64,000 nucleotides of DNA from Hyphomonadaceae bacterium (GCA_019753105.1 JAIELJ010000014.1:62001-126000), one strand, 5' to 3'; shown: positions 1-8,506, counted from the first letter of the stretch. Numbers and translations: made by a program. The notes: generated by a model not told the origin, from the letters alone.

Positions 1-80
1 CGTGGCTTGAACTGCCCGATGGCGGCGTCGCGCAAGATATAGAGCCGCGCCTCGACGCGTTGCGCGCAGCCTTGCTGTAG
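1..80 (+). CDS. C-terminal end of an unidentified protein (partial)
   Basis: An open frame runs in from the left edge and stops with TAG at 78-80. It encodes about 25 residues ending in DIEPRLDALRAALL. The stop lies 9 nt before the cysK start, so this gene is probably in the same transcript. Too little is visible to name a function. Confidence 0.5.
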   Translation, partial: WLELPDGGVAQDIEPRLDALRAALL

Positions 81-89
81 GAGTTTGGA

Positions 90-1091
90 ATGAAGGCGTA
101 CGGATCTGTTCTTGATGCGATCGGCAATACGCCTCTCATCAAATTGAAACGCGCCTCCGAGGAGACGGGCTGCACCATTCTCGGCAAGGCGGAGTTCTTG
201 AACCCAGGCCAGTCCGTGAAGGACCGTGCTGCGCTGTCGATCGTGCGTGACGCAGAGCGCCGCGGTGCGCTGAAGCCGGGTGGCGTGATCGTTGAAGGAA
301 CGGCGGGCAACACCGGCATCGGCTTGGCGCTCATTGGCGCAGCACTTGGCTATCGCGTCATTGTCGTGATGCCGCGCACGCAAAGCCAAGAGAAGAAAGA
401 CGCCGTGGTCACGCTCGGCGCAGAGCTTATCGAAGTCGACGCCGCGCCGGCGGCGAGTGACAACCACTATCCCAAAGTCGCGCGCCGGCTCGCCGAAGAG
501 AAAGCGAAAACCGAACCCAATGGCGCGATCTGGGCCAATCAGTTCGACAATGTCGCGAACCGCCAGGGCCACTACGACACGACCGGGCCGGAGATTTGGC
601 GTGACACGGACGGTAAGGTGGATGGCTTCATCTGCGCCGTTGGTTCAGGCGGCACGCTTGGCGGCGTCAGCCTCTCTCTAAAGGAGCGCAACAAAGACGT
701 TGTGATCGGCATCGCCGATCCAGCAGGCGCGGCGCTCTACAACTGGTACAAGCACGGTGAGCTGAAAGCCGAGGGCACGTCGATTACCGAAGGCATCGGG
801 CAAGGGCGGGTCACCGCAAATCTCGAAGGCGTCACCGTCGATGAAGCATTCCGCATCGAAGACGCCGACTGGCTGCCTGTGCTGTACGATCTCATTCAGG
901 AGGAGGGCCTCTGCCTCGGCGGCTCCTCCGCCTTGAATGCGCTTGGCGCGGTGCAACTCGCGCGCAAACTGGGCCCGGGCAAGACGATCGTCACGATCCT
1001 CTGCGACTACGGCAACCGCTACACGAGCCGGCTGTTCAACGCGGACTTCCTGCGCTCCAAGGATTTGCCCGTCCCGCCCTGGATCAAGTGA
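90..1091 (+). CDS. cysK: cysteine synthase A (O-acetylserine sulfhydrylase)
   Basis: This PLP enzyme makes L-cysteine from O-acetylserine and sulfide in the cytosol. The 333-residue protein opens with the family signature IGNTPLIKL (11-19). It carries the PLP lysine in NPGQSVKDRAA (K44), the substrate loop EGTAGNTGIGLA (usually SGNT, here AGNT), and the phosphate-binding loop GSGGTLGG. Length matches the family (about 320-330). A GGAG ribosome binding site lies 7 nt before the ATG. A cystathionine beta-synthase-type relative cannot be excluded by eye, but length and motifs fit CysK. The gene converges on the OsmC gene with a 5 nt gap. Confidence 0.93.
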   Translation: MKAYGSVLDAIGNTPLIKLKRASEETGCTILGKAEFLNPGQSVKDRAALSIVRDAERRGALKPGGVIVEGTAGNTGIGLALIGAALGYRVIVVMPRTQSQEKKDAVVTLGAELIEVDAAPAASDNHYPKVARRLAEEKAKTEPNGAIWANQFDNVANRQGHYDTTGPEIWRDTDGKVDGFICAVGSGGTLGGVSLSLKERNKDVVIGIADPAGAALYNWYKHGELKAEGTSITEGIGQGRVTANLEGVTVDEAFRIEDADWLPVLYDLIQEEGLCLGGSSALNALGAVQLARKLGPGKTIVTILCDYGNRYTSRLFNADFLRSKDLPVPPWIK

Positions 1092-1096
1092 GCCGA

Positions 1097-1495
1097 TCAG
1101 CCCTTGCTTAAGGTGGTGTCGATATCAAAGCCGTCTTTCAGTGCGAGGGTGACTGGTGTGCGCTCGGCGATTTCGCTCAGCCGGGCGATTTGATCTTCGG
1201 AGAGCGGGCCGCGCGTCACAATCTTGCGCTCGATCTTTCGGCGCGGCTCGCCAGCGTGGAGCGCGAGATCGACGCTAACGCCCTCCAGCGGCCAAGTTTT
1301 TCGCTCGGCGTACATCTTGAGCGTGATCGCTGTGCACGCGCTTAGGCCGGAGAGCACGTAAGCGAATGGCGATGGGCCGGCGTTTCCGCCGCCAAGGGCC
1401 GGTGGTTCGTCCGCAATGAGCGCGTAACCATTGGCGTCGATCTCGGTTCGGTAGTTCGGCCCGCTCAGCGCCGCATGCACGCGTGATCCCGCCAT
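1097..1495 (-). CDS. OsmC/Ohr-family protein
   Basis: The 132-residue protein matches the OsmC fold, whose members reduce organic hydroperoxides through a reactive cysteine. The motif SGLSACTAITLKMYAERK carries the family's central-helix cysteine, and the C-terminal part (TPVTLALKDGFDIDTTL) fits the family's last strand. The start at 1495 is preferred over 1522 because AGGGG lies 9 nt upstream on the minus strand. Only one of the two usual redox cysteines is evident, so an OsmC-like (YhfA-type) rather than true Ohr role is likely. Substrate is unknown. Confidence 0.8.
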   Translation of the reverse strand: MAGSRVHAALSGPNYRTEIDANGYALIADEPPALGGGNAGPSPFAYVLSGLSACTAITLKMYAERKTWPLEGVSVDLALHAGEPRRKIERKIVTRGPLSEDQIARLSEIAERTPVTLALKDGFDIDTTLSKG

Positions 1496-1550
1496 GATTT
1501 CGATCCCCTTTGCCGCAAGCATGCGCGGGGCGCGCGGCGAGCGTCAAAGC

Positions 1551-1580
1551 AAAACGGCGGCCCTTGCGAGCCGCCGTTTG
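1551..1580 (-). terminator. rho-independent terminator of the hem operon
   Basis: The arms AAACGGCGGC (1552-1561) and GCCGCCGTTT (1570-1579) form a 10-bp perfect stem with an 8-nt loop. On the minus strand the stem is followed by TTTTGCTTTG. It lies about 20 nt past the stop of the hemY-like gene. Confidence 0.75.
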
Positions 1581-1600
1581 AATTTGCTCTAGTCGACGTC

Positions 1601-3019
1601 TCAGCGAACTTCTTCAACCTCGACATCATCTGGCGCGGATTGCGTCGCCTCAGGGCGCGGCGGCGTTAGCGCCGCTGCCGGGAGTGCTAGAACAGGCCCC
1701 AGAGCATCGTTGCCGCCGCGCTCCATGCGCGGATGGATCAATTGGCCGCCATCGCCGAAGACATAAACAAGACGCGCCCAATCATTGTCGTCGTACATGA
1801 AGGCTGGGCCTTCCGGATCGAGATCCGACCAGTCCGCTTCCCGCGGCGCGCCGGCGGCTTGCGCCAGCCAAGTGCGCGCGGCGTTCTCCTCGCCGCGCCC
1901 TCGCGCGACTTGCGCGAACAGGATGCAAATGCGCGAGGAGGGATTTTCGCGATAGGCGTCTTCGAGGTGCGATTGCGCAGCGCCCCAATCGCCGCGCTCC
2001 ATTGCGAGCTCGGCTTGGATGATCTTTGACTCGCGGTGATCGCGGCGCTTCTCAGCCAGCAAGCGCATGCGGTCGGCGCGTTGCTCACGCGTTTCGCCTG
2101 GCATCAGATCGCGATACGCGTGTGCGAGCGCTGGATGCGGCCCGTTTTCCCACGCTTCTTCGATGATTGCCGCGGCGCGCTCGCCCTTACCTTCGCCAAC
2201 AAGCAGACGTGCAGACATCGCACCGGCCGGCGCAAACGCCGGAGCCATGCGGAAGGCCTTTTGCGCCATCTCGGCAGCTTTGTCGGCGCGGCGCTCGCGT
2301 TCGAGCTTTGCAGCTTGCGCCGTCATCAGCACGGCGCGGCGGCGTTTGGCGATCTTGTCTTCGATCTGCTTGCGCTTGTCGCCGATATCCAGCGCTTCGA
2401 TTGCGTTCTCCCAATCCGCCGCCTGGACGGCGAGATCGAAGGCATATTGGAAGGGCCAGGTGGCGGTCTTTGACGCCTTGAGCGCCGCCTCTGCGTGCGC
2501 ACGCGCCGCCGTGCGATCGCCGCGCTTCAATGCGGCGGCCATCAAGCCCTTGCGGCCGAGAACTTCGGTGTCTTCGTTCTGCAGCATGCCCGAATAGGCG
2601 CGCTCTGCGGCGGCCGTATCGCCAGAGACTTCCGCCGCGCGTGCTTGCAGCAACAGTGCGAGACGCGGCTCGTCGATCAAATCTTCAGCTTTGTCCGCGT
2701 GACGGCGGGCATCTTCGAACTCACCAGCTTCCGCGGCGATCAAGCCGAGCGCCAAAGCTTCTTGGCCGCGACGCACGCGCGCACGTTGGCTGACTTTGCC
2801 GAGCCGCCCAGGCGCGTCCATCAAGAACATCACCAGTCGCAGGATCGGCAAGGCCACAGCAAGAATGAACACCAGCACGAGCAACGCAAACAGCGCGCTT
2901 GTCGTGATCTCCGTTCCAAACCAATTGATTTGCACCGTGCCTTGGTCGGTCGAAATGACCTGCCAGGACGCCAGCGCCGCCGCGACAGCGACAATGAGCA
3001 GAAGGGCGACGCGCAACAT
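1601..3019 (-). CDS. hemY: HemY-like membrane protein with TPR repeats
   Basis: The 472-residue protein has two N-terminal membrane segments (about 3-20 and 41-66) followed by a long alanine-rich helical region of TPR-like repeats (for example EALALGLIAAEAGEFEDARR near 85). This is the layout of the HemY N-terminal-domain family that lies downstream of hemC-hemD in many proteobacteria. It is not the protoporphyrinogen oxidase also called HemY. Its exact biochemical role in the heme pathway is unsettled. It starts 6 nt after the COG4223 gene and is the last gene of the operon, followed by a terminator at 1551-1580. Confidence 0.85.
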   Translation of the reverse strand: MLRVALLLIVAVAAALASWQVISTDQGTVQINWFGTEITTSALFALLVLVFILAVALPILRLVMFLMDAPGRLGKVSQRARVRRGQEALALGLIAAEAGEFEDARRHADKAEDLIDEPRLALLLQARAAEVSGDTAAAERAYSGMLQNEDTEVLGRKGLMAAALKRGDRTAARAHAEAALKASKTATWPFQYAFDLAVQAADWENAIEALDIGDKRKQIEDKIAKRRRAVLMTAQAAKLERERRADKAAEMAQKAFRMAPAFAPAGAMSARLLVGEGKGERAAAIIEEAWENGPHPALAHAYRDLMPGETREQRADRMRLLAEKRRDHRESKIIQAELAMERGDWGAAQSHLEDAYRENPSSRICILFAQVARGRGEENAARTWLAQAAGAPREADWSDLDPEGPAFMYDDNDWARLVYVFGDGGQLIHPRMERGGNDALGPVLALPAAALTPPRPEATQSAPDDVEVEEVR

Positions 3020-3025
3020 GGCCTA

Positions 3026-4024
3026 TTAGCTCCGCGACAATTCTTGTCGGATCGCCGCGATGCGCTGGTCGATTTCGAGCCGGCGCTGGGCGTCATTGAT
3101 CCAAGCCTGCGCGACGCGCTTCGGCGCGGCAGGCAGACGGTTAAGTTCTTGAATAGCGTCGCCGAGGCGATCGGCGGCGAGATATTGCTCGGCGCGTTCG
3201 ACGATGCCTTCCGGCGTGTCGCCCGTGCCGGTGCGGCGGATCACGATCCACTGCGCCAATGCCGCTTGAATGCGGCCCCAAAAGCCTGCGCCCGCTTGGC
3301 TCTGACGCGCCGCACGAACGATCTCGTTGTCGATGCGTGCGAACTGATCGCGCAGCTCGACGCGCGTTGGCGCGCCAGTGCGCGAGAGCGGCTCAAGCGC
3401 TGCGACGTTGGGATCGTTGGGCAAGAGCGCCGCGAGCGCGGAATGTGCTTGCTCGAATGGGCCGGATGACCGCGCCGCTTCAGAAGCCGCGACAACCGCG
3501 TAGGACGCGCGCGCCGCGGTTGCGGCTGCGCGTGCTTCGGCGGCAACCGCCGGAAGCTCTTCCTGTAAGCGTCGCACTTCCGTGATCAGTGCCGATACTT
3601 CTTGCGATGAGGGCATTTGGCTCAAGCGCGTTTCGACGTCGCGCAGGCCTGCTTGAATGGCGAACACGCGTGCGGCTGTGCCCGCGTCGCCGGCTTGATC
3701 GCTTGCAGCGACCGAAAGCGGCGTGTTGATCAAGGCTTCGATCGCATCGAGGCGCTGATCGAGTGAGGCGACGCCTTCTGTTGTCGTCGCAACCGGTTGG
3801 CCATCGGCGCCCTGCGCGGGGAACGAGTTATTGAGTGCGGCCTGCACAGCCGGCACGCGCGGCGCGACGGCGCCGCCTGCTGCGCCCACGCCGGCCGCAA
3901 CGAGTGCGAGAACCGCTACCGTGCCGAAGCCGACGCCGCTGCGGCGCTCTTCGCGGTACGGCTCGTACTCAACGTCGATCGGCTCGCCGCGTCCGCGCTC
4001 GCCATCATCGTCGTCTCTGCTCAT
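3026..4024 (-). CDS. COG4223/mitofilin-like inner-membrane protein
   Basis: The 332-residue protein has an acidic, charged N-terminus (MSRDDDDGERG), one membrane segment at about 33-52, and a long Ala/Gln/Glu-rich periplasmic region with predicted coiled coil. It fits COG4223, the alphaproteobacterial relatives of mitochondrial mitofilin, found between hemD and hemY. The ATG at 4024 is chosen over 4102 because GGGGAG lies 4-5 nt upstream and the membrane segment is then placed near the N-terminus. It probably acts in inner-membrane organisation; link to heme synthesis is by context only. Confidence 0.75.
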   Translation of the reverse strand: MSRDDDDGERGRGEPIDVEYEPYREERRSGVGFGTVAVLALVAAGVGAAGGAVAPRVPAVQAALNNSFPAQGADGQPVATTTEGVASLDQRLDAIEALINTPLSVAASDQAGDAGTAARVFAIQAGLRDVETRLSQMPSSQEVSALITEVRRLQEELPAVAAEARAAATAARASYAVVAASEAARSSGPFEQAHSALAALLPNDPNVAALEPLSRTGAPTRVELRDQFARIDNEIVRAARQSQAGAGFWGRIQAALAQWIVIRRTGTGDTPEGIVERAEQYLAADRLGDAIQELNRLPAAPKRVAQAWINDAQRRLEIDQRIAAIRQELSRS

Positions 4025-4147
4025 CGCACTCCCCAAGCCAACTTCCGCGACTTTTCCCGGAACACCGTATTCCCAGACTTTTCCGCTATTTCGAGCGGGC
4101 AACGAGTCGGGGCCGAGCCGCGAACTTAAGGCCCGCGGGAGGGCCGC

Positions 4148-4855
4148 TCAAGCGCTTGCGCCAGCGGGGGAGTTTTGCACCCCCAGCGTTGCGGTGAGGA
4201 GGGCGTCTTCGCGTGGCGCGGGCGCCACGATAACTTTCTTCCAGCGGCTTTCCCCAGCCGCGGCCGCCACATTTGCACTGAGGCATCCGGCGATGCGCTC
4301 ATCGGCGCGGGGCGAGCCCAACGCTGCATAGGTTTCAGCAGCACGCGCGCTGTGAAAGAGAACGATATCCACCGCACCAAGGAGCGCGTCCGGCAACGTT
4401 GTTGCGGCTACGGAGTCGAACGCGATGCGCCGCTCATACGTGAACCCGGCGCGCGCCAGGTCACCAGAAAGATCGCCGGCCACGTGCGTGCCCGCGATGT
4501 GCACGATCGGCCCCCGCGCCGGTTCGAGCGTTTGCCTCACCAGCGCGCTCAGCGCTTCGACATCACCCGCGGCGGAGCGCACCGCACTGAATCCGGCCTC
4601 TCGCGCGGCGTGCGCGGTCGCGTCACCGACAGTCAGCACATTTACGCCGCGCGCGCTCGTCGCGCGCGCAAACGCCGCGACGCCGTTCGTGCTTGTAAAC
4701 AGCAGTGCTTGCGCGCCGCTCACATCAGTATCGAAAGCGCGGGGCGCTATGGTGATGAGCGGCGCCATGATTGGCTCGGCGCCAAAAGCGCGAACGCGTT
4801 CCGCAGTCGTCTCCGCTTCCTGCGCCGTGCGCGTGATGGCGACGCGGAGTGTCAC
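4148..4855 (-). CDS. hemD: uroporphyrinogen-III synthase
   Basis: The 235-residue protein closes hydroxymethylbilane to uroporphyrinogen III. Sequence identity in this family is low, but the layout fits: an N-terminal VAITRTAQEAETTAERVRA, a second half with LFTSTNGVAAFARA, and VDIVLFHSARAAETYAAL near the C-terminus. The start is GTG, overlapping the hemC stop in a GTGA, so translation is coupled. The gene order hemC-hemD-COG4223-hemY strongly supports the call. Confidence 0.9.
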   Translation of the reverse strand: MTLRVAITRTAQEAETTAERVRAFGAEPIMAPLITIAPRAFDTDVSGAQALLFTSTNGVAAFARATSARGVNVLTVGDATAHAAREAGFSAVRSAAGDVEALSALVRQTLEPARGPIVHIAGTHVAGDLSGDLARAGFTYERRIAFDSVAATTLPDALLGAVDIVLFHSARAAETYAALGSPRADERIAGCLSANVAAAAGESRWKKVIVAPAPREDALLTATLGVQNSPAGASA

Positions 4856-5796
4856 GCCTTGTCCATAACGATAGCGTCTCCCGCCTCATCACGAATTTCA
4901 TGGCCGAGCCGGAAGCCGAGGTTTCGCGCTGTTTCTGCAGGATTTGAGCCCAGTTTGACCGTGCCGGTGCGCCGCCAGCGCGCTGTGCCGTCCGGCGTTA
5001 GCGCTTCGCCCATGAAGCTCAGCGTATCGCCATTCACGCGCGCCAGCGCGCCGATTGGCGTGCGGCACGATCCGTCCAGGGCAGTAAGAAAGGCGCGCTC
5101 GGCCTCGATCTCGATGCGTGCGTTCTCGTCCTGGAAACCCCGAAGCTTATCGCGTGTCGCGGTGTCGTCTGTGCGAGACGTGATCGCAAGCGCGCCCTGG
5201 CACGCGGCCGGCGGCATGTAATCCGGATCGATCAGACTTGATACGCGTTCTGCAAGGCCGAGTCGCTTCAGGCCAGCGAGCGCGAGGAATGTGGCCGCGG
5301 CGTCACCGGCTTCGAGTTTACGCAAGCGCGTATCTACATTGCCGCGCAACGTCACGACGCCTAGATCTGGCCGTGCGTACAAAGTCTGCGCCTGCCTGCG
5401 CAGAGATGCGGTGCCGACATTCGCGCCTGGCGGTAAATCGGCGATCGTCTTTGCGTTCACGCTCACGAATGCATCGCGCGGATCTTCGCGCTCGGGAACG
5501 CATGCGAGGATGATGTCGTCAGGCAGGTGGGTTGGCAGATCCTTGAGCGAATGGATGGCGAGGTCGATCCGCCCGTCGAGCAGCGCCTCGTCCAGTTCTT
5601 TAGTGAAGAGCCCTTTGCCGCCGGCTTCGATGAGGCGGCCCTCTTGGAGGCGGTCACCGCTGGTGGTGATGGGGATTATTTCGAGCGCGTCGGGGCTGAC
5701 CCCAAGGGTAGCGGCTAGTCCGTCCCGGACATGGGTGGTCTGGGTGATCGAGAGCTTGGAGCCGCGGGCGCCGATTCGGAGGAGGGAAGCTGTCAT
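4852..5796 (-). CDS. hemC: hydroxymethylbilane synthase (porphobilinogen deaminase)
   Basis: It polymerises four porphobilinogens into hydroxymethylbilane. The 314-residue protein has RIGARGSKLSITQT at the N-terminus, the dipyrromethane-cofactor region with the conserved cysteine in ALDGSCRTPIGA, and IHSLKDLPTHLP and GTASLRRQAQ substrate-binding motifs. The ATG at 5796 is preferred over 5817 because GGAGAAGG directly precedes it. The start lies only about 20 nt downstream of a terminator-like hairpin (5815-5844), which leaves no room for a promoter between the hairpin and the gene. Confidence 0.96.
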   Translation of the reverse strand: MTASLLRIGARGSKLSITQTTHVRDGLAATLGVSPDALEIIPITTSGDRLQEGRLIEAGGKGLFTKELDEALLDGRIDLAIHSLKDLPTHLPDDIILACVPEREDPRDAFVSVNAKTIADLPPGANVGTASLRRQAQTLYARPDLGVVTLRGNVDTRLRKLEAGDAAATFLALAGLKRLGLAERVSSLIDPDYMPPAACQGALAITSRTDDTATRDKLRGFQDENARIEIEAERAFLTALDGSCRTPIGALARVNGDTLSFMGEALTPDGTARWRRTGTVKLGSNPAETARNLGFRLGHEIRDEAGDAIVMDKA

Positions 5797-5814
5797 GACC
5801 TTCTCCATAGCGCA

Positions 5815-5866
5815 CAAAAGCCCGCCGGGCAGGGCGGGCTTTTGGGAACGAAAGGGGGTTTCGTTC
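5815..5866 (-). terminator. tandem hairpins before hemC: terminator or attenuator
   Basis: Two inverted repeats lie back to back. Reading the minus strand, the first has arms GAACGAAA/TTTCGTTC (5846-5853 and 5859-5866, loop of five C). The second has 12-bp arms CAAAAGCCCGCC/GGCGGGCTTTTG (5815-5826 and 5833-5844) ending in TTTTG, the form of a rho-independent terminator. It could end the transcript of the microprotein gene at 5923-6039, or attenuate read-through into hemC. No plus-strand gene ends here. Confidence 0.65.
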
Positions 5867-5922
5867 AGGCAGAGCCATCCGTCAGTCCCGGGCGGGTAAC
5901 CGAGACACGACGGCGGCGGAGA

Positions 5923-6039
5923 TCAGGCCACGATCCGTGCGGCCGTGAAAATCACTGGCGCCAGCGCCGTGGCGACCAGTGCGATAGCGACCACGAGCGA
6001 CAGAGCGCGGGCGGTGGCAGGCAGGTCATGCGCAGACAT
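5923..6039 (-). CDS. 38-residue hydrophobic microprotein (copy 1 of a pair)
   Basis: A 38-codon frame starts with ATG at 6039 and ends with TGA at 5923-5925. It begins MSAHDLPATARA, has a membrane-spanning stretch LSLVVAIALVATALAPVIF (about 13-31), and ends TAARIVA. A purine-rich AGAAGAGAG lies about 8 nt upstream of the start. It has the same length and layout as the second frame at 6274-6390: MSA start, Ala/Val-rich core, AP near residue 27, TA and a final V-x-A or VIA. No function is recognised. The paired frames and spacing argue for real genes rather than chance. Confidence 0.55.
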   Translation of the reverse strand: MSAHDLPATARALSLVVAIALVATALAPVIFTAARIVA

Positions 6040-6150
6040 TTGAAATCTCTCTTCTTGTCAGTCTCGATGCTGCGGTTGCGAACATCGTGTGGCGGTTAAA
6101 TGCGCCTTTCCGAACACGGTGTGTAGCCGGTAAATCACGGGTGCAGATAT

Positions 6151-6179
6151 GCATAAATGACAGGTCTAAGTTAATTTCA
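6151..6179 (-). promoter_or_regulatory. possible sigma-70 promoter for microprotein copy 1
   Basis: On the minus strand TTGAAA (6174-6179) is followed after 17 nt by TTTATG (6151-6156), in a locally AT-rich stretch unlike the surroundings. The microprotein start lies about 110 nt downstream. Visual match only. Confidence 0.3.
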
Positions 6180-6201
6180 ACCCGTTAATGCATAGAAAGA
6201 A

Positions 6202-6230
6202 CAGGCGCGAGGCTTTCGCCTTCGCGCCTG
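6202..6230 (-). terminator. terminator-like hairpin after microprotein copy 2
   Basis: On the minus strand CAGGCGCGAAGGC and GCCTCGCGCCTG form a stem with one bulged A and a GAAA tetraloop, followed by TTCTTTCT. It lies about 45 nt past the stop of the frame at 6274-6390. Confidence 0.6.
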
Positions 6231-6273
6231 CACAAGGACCAAATGGGCGCTGGGAGACGCCCGTTGGCAGAGC

Positions 6274-6390
6274 TTAGGCGATTACCTGAACGGCGGTTTG
6301 GACGAGCGGCGCGGCTGCGGCGGCGAACAGGGCGGCGGCGGCCAGCACGAAGGCAGTCATCGTCAGGATGGAAGGGCGGGTAGCGGACAT
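6274..6390 (-). CDS. 38-residue hydrophobic microprotein (copy 2 of a pair)
   Basis: A 38-codon frame starts with ATG at 6390 and ends with TAA at 6274-6276. It begins MSATRPSILT, has an alanine-rich hydrophobic segment TAFVLAAAALFAAAAAPLV (about 12-30) and ends QTAVQVIA. GGAG lies about 8 nt upstream. Same length as copy 1, with similar start, core and end, so I treat the two as paralogues. It is followed by a good hairpin terminator and preceded by the tetR gene on the same strand. Function unknown; a single-pass inner-membrane microprotein is the natural inference. Confidence 0.55.
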   Translation of the reverse strand: MSATRPSILTMTAFVLAAAALFAAAAAPLVQTAVQVIA

Positions 6391-6490
6391 CGGGGTTACT
6401 CCAGGGCTCGGGCTTCGATGCATTATGTGTAGCATCGCCCTGGGTATTGATCAATGAATAAAATCGTTTTCGTTCACGACCTGCCTAGAA

Positions 6491-7129
6491 TTATGTAGCC
6501 GCGGTTTCGCTTTGCCGGCTGCGCGACGCCGCTCCGGTCGCAGGGCGGGCATAAAGACCGTTCAGCATCAAGTTGAGAACGCCCTCAAGTTCGCGCTCGA
6601 GCCGCGGCAGTGTGAGCTTTGAAAACAGCTGCGGCACGCTGAACTTCATCATCGCCGATTGCATCATCTCGGCGGTGAACATGTGATCACCCGGCGCGAA
6701 AATGCCGGCCTTCTCGCCATCCTCGAGCACGGCGCTCAAGAACACGCGCTCCAGCGCCATCTGCTCGTTCGAGAACAACGGCCGTTCACGCGTCAGAACT
6801 TCAGCGACCTCAAGGATTTTCGAGTTTTCCGAGAACATCTGGAAATTGTCGCGCATGCGCTTGAAAAACAGCTCGCGAATGCGCCGGTCGGCGGGCCAAT
6901 CCTTCTTGCGCGCGATCACCTGCAGTTCAGCGCGCTCGGCCTCGTAATGCTTGCGCGCCATGGCCTCGGCGATGTCGATCTTGGCTTCGAAGAAGCGATA
7001 GATGTTGCCCGGCGACATGTCGCAATCGGCGGCGATCTCGGCCATGGTTGTTTTGCCGTAGCCGTAGTGCTTGATGCGGGTCATGGCCGCGTGAAGGATG
7101 CGGTCTCGGGTCGCGAGTTTTTCGTCCAT
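6491..7129 (-). CDS. TetR/AcrR-family transcriptional regulator
   Basis: The 212-residue protein has a typical TetR helix-turn-helix at about 8-52 (RDRILHAAMTRIKHYGYGKT, then MAEIAADCDMSPGNIYRFF), followed by a helical ligand and dimer domain. The open frame continues far upstream antisense to gpsA, but the start at 7129 is chosen because it places the HTH at the N-terminus as in the family. There is no strong ribosome binding site, and the gene starts 34 nt from the divergent gpsA. The two microprotein genes follow on the same strand and are candidate targets. An ATTGATCAAT palindrome lies at 6446-6455 just downstream. Ligand unknown. Confidence 0.88.
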   Translation of the reverse strand: MDEKLATRDRILHAAMTRIKHYGYGKTTMAEIAADCDMSPGNIYRFFEAKIDIAEAMARKHYEAERAELQVIARKKDWPADRRIRELFFKRMRDNFQMFSENSKILEVAEVLTRERPLFSNEQMALERVFLSAVLEDGEKAGIFAPGDHMFTAEMMQSAMMKFSVPQLFSKLTLPRLERELEGVLNLMLNGLYARPATGAASRSRQSETAAT

Positions 7130-7163
7130 CCCTACAGGGTAGCGGGTTTTGGCTGAACGATCA

Positions 7164-8174
7164 ATGAAGCATTCAGGGCCGTTTAGCAGCGTGGCGGTGC
7201 TGGGCGGGGGCGCCTGGGGGACGGCGCTGGCCAATGTAGCCGGGGCGGCGGGCCGGACGGTGACGCTCTGGGCCCGGGAGCCCGAGGTGGTCGAGGGGGT
7301 CAACCAGGCGCGTGAGAACCCGCTTTTCCTGCCCGGCATCCCGCTCAACCCCAATGTAAGCGCCACCAGTGCGCTTGAGGAGGCGGCGCGGGCCGATCTG
7401 ATCTTGGCTGTGCCGCCAGCGCAGCACATGCGTTCGGTATTGAAGGCGCTGAAGCCGCACCTCCAAGCCGGGGCTCCGCTCGTGCTCTGCGCCAAGGGTG
7501 TCGAGCGCGGTTCGCTGGCGCTGATGACGGATGTGCTGGCCGAGGAAATCCCGGACGCAACGCCAGCCGTGCTCTCCGGCCCCGGCTTTGCCAAAGACGT
7601 CGCGCGCGGGCTGCCAACGGCGACCACGATCGCCAGCCCAGACGAAGCCTTCGCGCATCGCATCGTCGCTACGATCGGTCTCCCGACCTTCCGCCCGTAT
7701 GTCGCGGACGATCTTGTCGGCGCCGAGATCGGCGGGGCGGTGAAGAACGTCATCGCCGTAGGGTGCGGCGTCGCTGAGGGCCGAAAGCTTGGCGATGGCG
7801 CACGAGCGGCCTTGATCACGCGTGGCTTTGCCGAGTTGACCCGGCTTGGCCTCGCCATGGGCGCAAAGGCGGAAACACTCTCAGGGCTCTGCGGTCTCGG
7901 CGATCTTGTTTTGACCTGCTGCTCGATGACGTCGCGCAACACCTCGCTCGGCGCAGCCTTAGGCGAGGGCCGCTCACTGAAAGAGGTGATGAGCGAGCGG
8001 CGTTCAGTTGCCGAAGGCGCGGAGAGCGCGCCAGCCGTTGTCGCGCTTGCGGCGAAGTATGGCGTGGAGATGCCGATCTGCGCAGCGGTCGATGCGATCG
8101 TGGCAGAGCGCATCAGCATCGATGAGGCGATTGTCGCGCTGCTCTCGCGGCCGTTCAAAGCGGAGCACGCGTGA
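7164..8174 (+). CDS. gpsA: glycerol-3-phosphate dehydrogenase [NAD(P)+]
   Basis: It reduces dihydroxyacetone phosphate to sn-glycerol 3-phosphate for phospholipid synthesis. The protein of about 336 residues opens with the Rossmann motif [16 protein letters not shown], has LCAKGVERG and [16 protein letters not shown], and the catalytic lysine region [19 protein letters not shown] at 7164 is preferred to the TTG at 7149, since it brings the Rossmann strand to residue 10, though neither has a strong ribosome binding site. The stop overlaps the start of the Rieske gene. Confidence 0.95.
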   Translation: MKHSGPFSSVAVLGGGAWGTALANVAGAAGRTVTLWAREPEVVEGVNQARENPLFLPGIPLNPNVSATSALEEAARADLILAVPPAQHMRSVLKALKPHLQAGAPLVLCAKGVERGSLALMTDVLAEEIPDATPAVLSGPGFAKDVARGLPTATTIASPDEAFAHRIVATIGLPTFRPYVADDLVGAEIGGAVKNVIAVGCGVAEGRKLGDGARAALITRGFAELTRLGLAMGAKAETLSGLCGLGDLVLTCCSMTSRNTSLGAALGEGRSLKEVMSERRSVAEGAESAPAVVALAAKYGVEMPICAAVDAIVAERISIDEAIVALLSRPFKAEHA

Positions 8175-8506
8175 ACGGCTACTATTCTGGGCAAATCCTG
8201 GCGCGCGTGGATGAGCTTGCCGATCCATGCGCTATCGTTGTCCGCACCGATGAATACGTCACGCTGATTGTCACGCGCCGCGGCGAGACGTTTGCGGCGT
8301 TTCGCAACAAATGCCCGCACGCCGGCTATCCGCTTCAGCGCGCTGATGGGCGCGTCATTGTGCAAGAGGGGCGGTACATGGTGTGTGCGGCGCATGGCGC
8401 GAGTTTTGGGTTGAGCGACGGCGCGTGTGCGGGCGGGCCTTGCAATGGCGATGGGTTGGAGAGCGTGGCGATTGTCGTGCGAGACGGTGTGGTGAGCGTC
8501 GCTTAG
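8171..8506 (+). CDS. small Rieske [2Fe-2S] domain protein
   Basis: The 111-residue soluble protein has the two Rieske ligand boxes [10 protein letters not shown] (C48, H50) and [10 protein letters not shown] (C72, H75). This is the length of a free-standing Rieske ferredoxin or NirD-like subunit; no membrane anchor or oxygenase domain is present. The GTG start overlaps the gpsA stop as GTGA, so the two are translated together. The electron partner is not encoded nearby. It meets the convergent DUF2254-like gene with no gap. Confidence 0.85.
   Translation: MNGYYSGQILARVDELADPCAIVVRTDEYVTLIVTRRGETFAAFRNKCPHAGYPLQRADGRVIVQEGRYMVCAAHGASFGLSDGACAGGPCNGDGLESVAIVVRDGVVSVA

Noticed and set aside
7164-8395. 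Long open frame on the minus strand antisense to gpsA, continuous with tetR
   Set aside because: Its translation is Ser/Ala/Arg-rich and has no family pattern. gpsA on the other strand is certain, and the TetR HTH falls correctly at the N-terminus with the start at 7129.
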